Shown here: piece after piece, positions 1 to 5,270 of the stretch
Layout of the letters: the number at the start of each line of letters is the position of its first letter
Numbering within the stretch: the stretch's first letter is position 1
Source: JANMJD01 sp963828405
GTDB taxonomy: Bacteria; Actinomycetota; Acidimicrobiia; Acidimicrobiales; Ilumatobacteraceae
Assembly: GCA_963828405.1 (NCBI GenBank)
Contig: CAWHEG010000013.1
Span: forward strand, 1 to 12,812
DNA length: 12,812 nt
Reading direction: 5' to 3'
Position numbers and translations under genes: made by a program
Notes under the pieces: generated by a model
The model's database searches: none
What the model saw: only the letters and a program-made list of their open reading frames with translations
What the model was told of the DNA's origin: nothing

Positions 1-326
1 TCCTCTGACACCGTCGGCGCGAAACCAGCTCGTGGCTGCCATACACCGCCGGTGGGACTTTGGCTCCCGAAGTACGGCGACCGGTCGTCCTGGCTCGGAC
101 CGTCGAACGGCACGGTCAGGATTCGGTCGTCCATCGGGACTGCTTGCGCGCCCGTCGAAGTCGTTGTCGGCACCGGGAGCGCCGAAGCCGTTGACGATGA
201 GACGGCCGCTCCAACGACGGTGGTGTCCGCTGCACCGTTCTCCGACGCCGATTCGCCGGTCGTGGTGGATCCGCAGCCGACGAACACCGCTCCTATCGAA
301 GCGACCCCGAGCATAAAGCGACCCAC
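1..326 (-). CDS. Lipoprotein, 5' part only (runs off left edge)
   Basis: The minus strand is open from a GTG at 326 to the window edge, about 108 codons, with an in-frame TAG just upstream (codons A-C-R lie between it and the GTG). The product starts MGRFMLGVASIGAVFVGCGS, a short type II signal peptide with Cys18 as the likely lipidation site. The -3 residue is Phe, a slightly atypical lipobox. Residues after Cys18 are rich in Ser, Thr, Ala and Gly, as in the flexible linker of actinobacterial surface lipoproteins. ATG at 314 is an alternative start, but it leaves a very short n-region. The C-terminal domain lies outside the window, so no function can be given. The start is 34 nt downstream of the stop of the HNH/excisionase chimera, on the same strand. 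Confidence 0.6.
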   Translation of the reverse strand, partial: MGRFMLGVASIGAVFVGCGSTTTGESASENGAADTTVVGAAVSSSTASALPVPTTTSTGAQAVPMDDRILTVPFDGPSQDDRSPYFGSQSPTGGVWQPRAGFAPTVSE

Positions 327-360
327 TCGACAAGCCTACGACAGGCCGCACAGGCGAGGA

Positions 361-729
361 CTACGGGTGGTCGGCAATCCGGGCGTCGAAGAATTCGCGG
401 AGGTGGTCGACGCTGAAGCGGACCGCGCCGCCGATGCGGACCTGTTTGATCTGCCCGCTCACGACCAGGTAATGCAGTGAGGTACGGCCGACGCCGAGCA
501 TCTGACATGCCTGCTTGACGGTGACGAGCAGCGGCGGCGGAGCCAAGGGCGACTCCCGGGCGGTCGCTGGGTCAGCGGGGCGCGGCCCATTGGACTTCTT
601 CGATCGGATGTGAGCCTCGTCACCCACGATGACGTCGAGCACGTCGAGAGTGGTCAGCTCAACGTCGCAGATCGCGCAACGAGAGCCAGCTCGGCCCCAC
701 AGCTTCTTTCGGTCGACGTCGCCCGCCAC
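361..729 (-). CDS. Chimera: N-terminal half of an HNH endonuclease fused to an excisionase-type HTH
   Basis: 122 residues from a GTG with GGCGG just upstream. Residues 1-50 look like the start of a small HNH nuclease: DRKKLWGRAGSRCAICDVEL with a CxxC pair (C18, C21), then GDEAHIRSKKSNGPR containing the first catalytic-type His (H40). The second half of an HNH domain (the N...LLC..H segment) is missing. After a Pro/Ala-rich joint (about 51-66), residues 67-116 form an HTH_17/MerR-like excisionase domain (VTVKQACQMLGVGRTSLHYL, then GGAVRFSVDHLREFF). Such domains bind DNA as recombination directionality factors or small regulators. I infer that a deletion joined two genes. The nuclease half should be inactive, while the DNA-binding half may still fold. 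It may instead be a natural small fusion family. Confidence 0.7.
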   Translation of the reverse strand: MAGDVDRKKLWGRAGSRCAICDVELTTLDVLDVIVGDEAHIRSKKSNGPRPADPATARESPLAPPPLLVTVKQACQMLGVGRTSLHYLVVSGQIKQVRIGGAVRFSVDHLREFFDARIADHP

Positions 730-869
730 ACCGCCGATCGTACGCCGAGGAGCCGTCGCTCGCCCGCCGAGCGATATCGAGCAGCGGACGCGTACTCGAC
801 GCCGAGCGGCAGCCGGTCGTTATGCGGCGGGCGACGTCGGTGGTCTGTCGCGACGTCGGCAGGCTGCGT

Positions 870-1193
870 TTACGAGGTGGGTTCGCGAGGGGTCGTTGGG
901 AAGTCTCGACGGGTGTGGAGGACTCGCCACACATCCACTACGTCGTCGGCGTCCACGTAGAACACGATGTAGGGGAACCGCGAGATCGCCGAGGCCCGAA
1001 GGTCAGGGATCTCGAGTTCGTACGCGAACCGCAACGATCCGATCTGAGGCCTACGGCCGAGTTCCCGGATCCCCCGCTCAACCGCGTCGATGAAGTCGAT
1101 CGCTATCTGCTCGCCGGCGTGCTGTCGGTAGTACTCCGCCGCGTCATCGAGATCGGTTGCAGCGAGCGCGCGAAGGCGGACGGGCCTGGCCAC
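870..1193 (-). CDS. parE: ParE/RelE-superfamily toxin
   Basis: 107 residues from GTG 1193, beginning MARPVRLRALAATDLDDAAE. Family features are the N-terminal amphipathic helix pair (DLDDAAEYYRQHAGEQIAIDFIDAVERGIREL), the strand-turn region FAYELEIPDLRASAISRFPYIVFYV, and the C-terminal VDVWRVLHTRRDF, all typical of ParE-type toxins of about 95-105 residues. ParE toxins poison DNA gyrase; related RelE proteins cleave mRNA, and the sequence alone does not settle which. The start was chosen because it follows the antitoxin stop by 7 nt and gives family length; a longer open frame upstream only reads through the antitoxin gene in another frame. Confidence 0.85.
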   Translation of the reverse strand: MARPVRLRALAATDLDDAAEYYRQHAGEQIAIDFIDAVERGIRELGRRPQIGSLRFAYELEIPDLRASAISRFPYIVFYVDADDVVDVWRVLHTRRDFPTTPREPTS

Positions 1194-1200
1194 CGCGCAG

Positions 1201-1434
1201 TCAGGTCGGAGTCTGGGCGCGGCGACGGAGCGATGCGAAGTAGGCGTCGTCCGCGAACGGACCCGGCGTCGAACTCGCTCCGTCGAAGAGGAGACGGCGG
1301 AGCCGATCACGGTCTTGGTCCCGGCGGATCAGGTCGCGCACGTACTCGCTGGTCGATCCAAAGCCACCATGGTCGACACGTTCGTCGACATACGTCTTGA
1401 GGTCGTCGGGGAGCGACACGTTCATCGTCGACAT
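1201..1434 (-). CDS. parD: ParD-type antitoxin
   Basis: 77 residues from ATG 1434: MSTMNVSLPDDLKTYVDERV, then GGFGSTSEYVRDLIRRDQDRDRLRRLLFDG. This is the classic ParD layout: an N-terminal ribbon-helix-helix DNA-binding domain (about 1-50) followed by a disordered tail that would wrap the toxin (TPGPFADDAYFASLRRR). It neutralises ParE and should repress its own operon. A start at 1461 is open but adds nine residues absent from the family pattern. The -10-like element sits so close to 1434 that the mRNA may be leaderless. ParE starts 7 nt after the stop. Confidence 0.85.
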   Translation of the reverse strand: MSTMNVSLPDDLKTYVDERVDHGGFGSTSEYVRDLIRRDQDRDRLRRLLFDGASSTPGPFADDAYFASLRRRAQTPT

Positions 1435-1441
1435 ACCGAGC

Positions 1442-1470
1442 ATCGTACCGTCGATTGGCAATCTTTGCCA
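1442..1470 (-). promoter_or_regulatory. parDE promoter with palindromic operator candidate
   Basis: On the minus strand, TACGAT (1447-1442) fits an actinobacterial -10 box (TANNNT). It ends 7 nt before the parD ATG, so transcription would start at or next to the initiation codon. Immediately upstream lies the perfect inverted repeat TGGCAA-(3 nt)-TTGCCA (1456-1470), covering the -35 to -10 spacer region. A ParD ribbon-helix-helix dimer could bind there for autorepression. The -35 match is poor. The motif is seen; the role is inferred. Confidence 0.45.
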
Positions 1471-1626
1471 TCACCTGAGGTGTGGCGGACGCTGAGATCG
1501 CCGTCTCGGTTCGCTCGCTAGCGCGGACTCGTGGCGCGCAGCGACTTGGTCCAGCTGGGTGATACCGATCGCTGCGAGGGCACGGGTCGCCGGTGCGCCG
1601 ATCTTGGGAAGGTCGTTGTCAGACAT
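1471..1626 (-). pseudogene. Truncated helix-hairpin-helix DNA-binding protein
   Basis: A 51-codon frame from ATG 1626. It begins MSDNDLPKIGAPATRALAAI, then GITQLDQVAARHESALAS. This matches the start of small actinobacterial HhH proteins that resemble the RNA polymerase alpha C-terminal fold (PKIGxPATRALxxxGxTxLxQVA). These normally continue with a second motif of the LLALHGVGPKA type. Here the homologous part stops after about 36 residues and is followed by an Arg-rich unrelated tail to TGA at 1471. The start is 14 nt downstream of the SRPBCC stop, so the two were probably one operon. The break falls near the parDE promoter, consistent with the toxin-antitoxin module having arrived by a recombination that removed the 3' half of this gene. 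Confidence 0.6.
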
Positions 1627-1640
1627 CAGTTGGGCGGTGG

Positions 1641-2624
1641 TCAGGCTCTGGGAGCGGACATGACGTCTTCGAGTCGGCGGTAGCTGGCTTCCATGCCGTC
1701 GACCATGCCGGTTTCGATCACGGCGTCGCGCATCTCGATGTTCGGGTACGTGATGACGAGGCTCAGCAGTGTGCCTTCGTCACGTGGTGTGAACGTCATC
1801 TCGTTCGTCAGGCCGGGGCCGTCCATGCCGATCATGTACTCGGTGGTGACGGTGCGCCTGGGTGGTTCTGATTCGAGCAGCTCGCCGGTGAAGCCGAAGC
1901 GACCCTCCGAATCGTCCTCGGGCTCCCATTCGAACCGGTACGTTTGGCCGACCTCGGTGGCGACCTGGCAGACCGGCATGGTCCAGCCGTCGGGGCCGAG
2001 CATCCAGCGCTGCACGAGATCCGCGTCGTGGTGTGCTTGCCACACCTGCTCCACCGAACCTCGGATGATGCGCGAGACACGAATCTGGGTGTCGGAGAGA
2101 ATCTGCATCTCGGTGCCGCGTCCGGCGGCGAACGATTCGAGGTCGGCGAGCACGTCGTCGATCTGACTCATCGCCGACCTCATGCCCTCTTCCATTCCCA
2201 TCTCGATCAGCTGCTCCAGTTCATCGAGTGAATTGAAGTGCGTCGTCGTGACGAGCCGTGAGCCGTCGTCGGTGTCCTCGAACGAGAACGTCATCCGCAT
2301 CGAGGGCATCTCGGTGTTCTCCTGTCCGTCGGGGCCGGTGAATCCGTCGCGGACCTCGAAGAACCTGCCCTCGTCGACGGCGAGGAACTCCCAGAACCCG
2401 GCCGATTGCTCGCCGTCGGGTCCGGTCATGTGGTAGTTGGATCGTCCTCCCGGGAACACGCTGTGGCGGGTGAACGTGGCGGGCCACTCGACCGGGCCCC
2501 AGAATCGTTCGATCTGGCGGGGGTCGGTGTAGGCCTCCCAGAGTCGCTCTCGGGTGGTGGCGAAGTCGGCGACGACGGTCATCGTCATGGCGTCGAGATC
2601 CTTCTCGACCGAGGTGATGGGCAT
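1641..2624 (-). CDS. Tandem SRPBCC (AHSA1/Aha1-like) domain protein
   Basis: 327 residues from ATG 2624 (MPITSVEKDLDAMTMTVVAD), chosen because GAAAGGA (2638-2632) stands 7 nt upstream; a longer frame to 2702 has no such site. Two homologous START-like halves are visible. In the first (about 8-155), ATTRERLWEAYTDPRQIERFWGP is followed by FPGGRSNYHMTGPDGEQSAGFWEF. In the second (about 170-327), GSVEQVWQAHHDADLVQRWMLGP leads to EVGQTYRFEWEP and the C-terminal VIETGMVDGMEASYRRLEDV. Family members have a hydrophobic cavity for small ligands; many actinobacterial ones are paired with ArsR regulators, and no such gene is next to this one. The ligand is unknown. A truncated HhH gene follows at once. 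Confidence 0.88.
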   Translation of the reverse strand: MPITSVEKDLDAMTMTVVADFATTRERLWEAYTDPRQIERFWGPVEWPATFTRHSVFPGGRSNYHMTGPDGEQSAGFWEFLAVDEGRFFEVRDGFTGPDGQENTEMPSMRMTFSFEDTDDGSRLVTTTHFNSLDELEQLIEMGMEEGMRSAMSQIDDVLADLESFAAGRGTEMQILSDTQIRVSRIIRGSVEQVWQAHHDADLVQRWMLGPDGWTMPVCQVATEVGQTYRFEWEPEDDSEGRFGFTGELLESEPPRRTVTTEYMIGMDGPGLTNEMTFTPRDEGTLLSLVITYPNIEMRDAVIETGMVDGMEASYRRLEDVMSAPRA

Positions 2625-2631
2625 GCTGGTG

Positions 2632-2638
2632 TCCTTTC
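2632..2638 (-). promoter_or_regulatory. Ribosome binding site of the SRPBCC gene
   Basis: Minus-strand GAAAGGA, 7 nt before ATG 2624. It is a good Shine-Dalgarno match and decides the start against the upstream in-frame ATG at 2702. Confidence 0.75.
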
Positions 2639-2679
2639 GTGCTGGGTGCGGGTGTTGCAGGGTGAATCGGGCGGTGTTA

Positions 2680-2713
2680 GAGCACCTCTGGTGCGAGAGC
2701 ACCTCTGGTGCGA
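2680..2713. repeat. Two tandem 17-bp units, each containing a palindrome
   Basis: The unit GAGCACCTCTGGTGCGA occurs twice head to tail (2680-2696 and 2697-2713) without a mismatch. Each copy contains the inverted repeat GCACC-TCT-GGTGC. The array lies 56-90 nt upstream of the SRPBCC start codon and just beyond the 3' end of the 529-residue gene. It could be a pair of operator half-sites for the SRPBCC promoter, or a double hairpin ending the upstream transcript. It has no U-tract, so an ordinary intrinsic terminator is less likely. Confidence 0.7.
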
Positions 2714-2738
2714 GCGGGTTGAGAGATGAGGCAAGTTT

Positions 2739-4328
2739 TCAGGCGGCCGGTTTGAGACGTGCTCGGTTGAGGTAGTCGTCGACGTGGCTGTCGATTTGGC
2801 GGAGTGCTGCTCGCAGGGGTGGTGGTGCCGGTGGCGCGTGTGCTGCGAGCAGTTGGGGCAGGATGCGGTCACCGAGCTTGGTGTAGGTGATCGCGGTGCG
2901 TTGCCCGTCAGCGGTGAGGACGTAGGTGTTCGATCTCGGGAGGCGTTCGATCAGCTTGAGGAGCCGGAGTCGGCGCAGGTCGTAAGTCATCTGCTGTTGG
3001 GTGTAGGTGCCGCCGAGCAGTTGGGACACCAAGCCACGCAGGGTCTTGTTGGTGAAACCGACGACGGACACGAGTGAGGTGGTGAGTGCACCGGTCAGGG
3101 CCATGGCGCGTGGGTCACCGAAGCGTAAGGCTCCGGTTCGTTGGCCCTCTTGTCTCGAGGGCTGTGAGATGCGTTCCCAGAGGGACGTCTCGATGGCACA
3201 GCCCTGACCGGCACGTTCACATTCCAGCAGACGCCGATTCGCCGCGCGTGCCTTGGCGACGAGTTCGGCCAGGTTCTCCAAACGGCGTTTGACGCCAAGA
3301 TCGGTGGGTGAGTTGACGACGGTCTCGATACGCAGGGCCCTTCCTTCCTTGAGGTATTGCTTGATCCTCGAGTGCTTGTAGAACGCGTTGACGGTGACCT
3401 CGGTCCCGCGGGTGACGACCTTGGTGGCGAACTCGCCGGTCGTGTTGCGGCGGATCTGACGGTTGAAGATCAGCTTGATCTCATCGGGGCGCCCGATGTC
3501 CAAGTTGTCGGCGACGACCGCTTCGAAGAACGCCCGGGCGCGGCGGGGGGCGTCGAACACGATCGTGCGGGACACCTCGATTTGGCGCATCGAGAGTTCC
3601 CACCAATACCCGCCCGCCCGATCGACCGGCGTGAGCGGGGTGGGGATCTGGCGCATCCACCGCTCGAAGAACAACTGGATCTGGGCTGGGCCAAGCCGAT
3701 TGCAGACCTGCTGCAGGCGGGCGGGTTCATCACAGGTGGCGAACCCGTTGGCCAGCTCGGTGTATCCGATCCCGGCGCGGGTGGCTTGGCGTTTGGCCCA
3801 CTCGTGCCCGTTGATCCACACCTTGGCCGGGTAGGGGAAGTAGGTGCAGATCTTGATGAACCCGGCACCGAACTCGGCGTCGAGCACATAGAAGTAGAAC
3901 ACCGACACCCGCCGATCAGCCTTCGCGAACTTGAAGTACGACACCCCCGACGATGACGTTGCGCGGGTGCCGGTGAACACGTTGTGGAACTCCTGGCCGA
4001 CCCCGATCGCCACCACCCCAGGCCGGGTCGCCGCGTCCAAGTAGGGGCGGATCACGTCGATCTGGCGGTCGTTCTTGCCGAACCGGACCATCGGGATGCC
4101 GTTGGTCTTCGCGTACTTGTCGACATCCGACCGGAACCGGTTGCCGATCTGTTCCATCAACGCTGGCGACGGGAACGGCTTGGCGAGATGATCACGCATG
4201 AACCGGGCGACTTGAGCACCAACCTGCAGGTTCGGGATGTACGCGTTCAGATAGATCCGGTCGAGGCACTCGATCTCCAACACGACATGCTCATCGAGCA
4301 GATCGTTGACGTTCACCACGGCAGCCAC
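2739..4328 (-). CDS. Conserved protein of unknown function with C-terminal winged-helix-like region
   Basis: 529 residues from GTG 4328, with GAAAGGGG about 7 nt upstream. I recognise the general pattern of a family widespread in actinobacteria but know no proven function. Landmarks: VNDLLDEHVVLEIECLDRIY at the N-terminus; an aromatic core around 130-172 (FYFYVLDAEFGAGFIKICTY, then FPYPAKVWINGHEWAKR); YWWELSMRQIEVSRTIVFD at 241-259; FYKHSRIKQYLKEGRALRIE at 316-335. Residues 405-485 (FTNKTLRGLV, QMTYDLRRLRLLKLIERLPR, NTYVLTADG) look like a winged helix. No signal peptide, membrane segment or clear nuclease motif was seen. It stands alone between IS remnants and the repeats upstream of the SRPBCC gene, suggesting a mobile or cargo gene. 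Confidence 0.8.
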   Translation of the reverse strand: MAAVVNVNDLLDEHVVLEIECLDRIYLNAYIPNLQVGAQVARFMRDHLAKPFPSPALMEQIGNRFRSDVDKYAKTNGIPMVRFGKNDRQIDVIRPYLDAATRPGVVAIGVGQEFHNVFTGTRATSSSGVSYFKFAKADRRVSVFYFYVLDAEFGAGFIKICTYFPYPAKVWINGHEWAKRQATRAGIGYTELANGFATCDEPARLQQVCNRLGPAQIQLFFERWMRQIPTPLTPVDRAGGYWWELSMRQIEVSRTIVFDAPRRARAFFEAVVADNLDIGRPDEIKLIFNRQIRRNTTGEFATKVVTRGTEVTVNAFYKHSRIKQYLKEGRALRIETVVNSPTDLGVKRRLENLAELVAKARAANRRLLECERAGQGCAIETSLWERISQPSRQEGQRTGALRFGDPRAMALTGALTTSLVSVVGFTNKTLRGLVSQLLGGTYTQQQMTYDLRRLRLLKLIERLPRSNTYVLTADGQRTAITYTKLGDRILPQLLAAHAPPAPPPLRAALRQIDSHVDDYLNRARLKPAA

Positions 4329-4384
4329 CCGGCACCCCTTTCGGCCGCCGCACCACCAACGCTACGTCCCCACAGACCCGACCC

Positions 4385-4427
4385 GCTCGGCGGTCCGAGG
4401 CGAAGCCTCACTGGGTGACCGCTGAGC
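4385..4427. repeat. Nested hairpin upstream of the 529-residue gene
   Basis: Outer arms GCTCGGCGGTC (4385-4395) and GACCGCTGAGC (4417-4427) pair over 11 bp with one mismatch. Inside them is a second perfect stem, GAGGC-GAA-GCCTC (4397-4409). The structure lies 57-99 nt upstream of the GTG at 4328, in the likely promoter or leader of that gene. It might be a regulatory structure, a recombination end, or the terminator of something lost. It has no poly-T tail in either direction. Confidence 0.55.
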
Positions 4428-4482
4428 AAATTGGCTTGGTGGGGTGCTCGTGTTGGTGGTGGCCGCGTGGAAAACTTGGTGG

Positions 4483-4605
4483 GTGCAGGGAGTTTCTGAT
4501 CCTCAGCGGGAGTTGATGGACGCTGCGGCGTTGGTTGGGCATCTGGTCCGGCCGGGCACGGTGTACGCGTTGTTGGGCTCAACTGATGCTCTCGTGGGTG
4601 GGTGA
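4483..4605 (+). pseudogene. N-terminal remnant of an IS1182-type transposase
   Basis: A 40-codon frame from GTG 4483: MQGVSDPQRELMDAAALVGH, then LVRPGTVYALLGSTD, ending TGA at 4605. The first ~33 residues match the start of actinobacterial IS1182-family transposases (VxDPQRELxDAAALxGHLVxxGxVxAxL), which are normally several hundred residues long. Homology stops where the sequence leading into the ISL3 gene begins, so this is a relic truncated by that insertion or by a deletion. Confidence 0.6.
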
Positions 4606-4686
4606 GCCGGGGGTGGTGGGTGCACGCCGTGGTCAACCTAGGTTTCTGGCTGTCTTATGGTCAGATTCGAAGGGTGGGTCCGCGGC

Positions 4687-5195
4687 GTGCGGTTCAAGAA
4701 GGTACTCGTTGCGGCGCTGGGGTTGTGCCGCGCCACGGTGATCTTGGGTTGGGCGCTGGTGGAGACCGAGGGCCGGCGGCCGTTGGTGGAGGTGTTGGTG
4801 CGGGCCAAGGTCCGCCGTCGGGGCCGCTGTGGGCGGTGCGGGGTGGAGGCGTCGTTCTATGACCAGGGTGGCGGCGAGCGCCGGTGGCGGCACATCGATG
4901 TCGGCTACGCGACGTGCGAGCTGATCGGCCCGGCACGTCGCGTGGACTGTCCCGATCACGGCCCGACCGTCGTTCAGGTCGCATGGGCCCGTCATGACTC
5001 GGCGTTCACGAGGGCGTTCGAGGACCTCGTCGTGCACGACGCGATTGTCGGCAACAAGCAGGCTGCCGCGGACCGGTATGGGATCTCGTGGCGGGCGGTC
5101 AACGCCATGTGTGTCCGGGTCGCCTCGGAAGCGTTGGGGCGGGTCGACATGCTCCACGGGCTCGTCGCGATTGCGATCGACGAGGTCAAATACAG
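4687..5195 (+). pseudogene. ISL3-type transposase, 5' part, interrupted
   Basis: From GTG 4687 (MRFKKVLVAALGLCRATVIL; ATG 4657 is an alternative without a ribosome site). Visible parts are a zinc-binding CGRCG (an ISL3-type Cys motif) with partner Cys in VDCPDHG, the conserved VAWARHDSAFTRAFEDLVVH, a helix-turn-helix around KQAAADRYGISWRAV, and the start of the DDE domain, IAIDEVKY (first catalytic Asp). The reading frame is homologous up to TAC at 5191-5193, and is then broken by the two-recombinase element. The continuation RRGHKYLTIVCDHFTGRV resumes at 8201. The frame stays open to 5553, but those codons belong to the inserted element. Confidence 0.85.
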
Positions 5196-5225
5196 TTATG
5201 CGGGTGATCCTGTCAAGGGGTCGGT
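5196..5225 (+). repeat. Left terminal inverted repeat of the recombinase element
   Basis: Aligned without gaps to the reverse complement of 8167-8196, 19 of 30 positions match, in three blocks: TATG, GGGTGAT and GGTCGGT, with a variable centre. The block pattern suggests separate binding motifs for the recombinases. Confidence 0.65.
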
Positions 5226-5270
5226 TCCGATTTCTTTTTCGATCCAGTCGTTGGCTGGTGATCGAGGGGT

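Larger units (their letters stand above)
2732..4478. repeat. 9-bp inverted repeat bracketing the 529-residue gene
   Basis: CAAGTTTTC at 2732-2740 (overlapping the stop codon) is exactly inverted as GAAAACTTG at 4470-4478, upstream of the gene. Matching does not extend beyond 9 bp. It could mark the ends of a mobile unit or be chance; I give it low weight. Confidence 0.25.

Noticed and set aside
757..773. CGCTCG-CCCGC-CGAGCG hairpin upstream of the HNH/excisionase gene
   Set aside because: A short GC-only stem with no T-tract is expected by chance in DNA of this composition.
870..1310. Longer ParE form starting at 1310
   Set aside because: The extra 39 residues overlap the antitoxin gene in another frame and make the protein longer than the family.
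822..1400. 192-codon plus-strand open frame
   Set aside because: Antisense to parE and parD; Arg-rich translation without any motif.
3357..3956. 199-codon plus-strand open frame
   Set aside because: Lies wholly antisense to the 529-residue gene and has a biased Gly/Asp/Val-rich composition; a shadow of the real gene.
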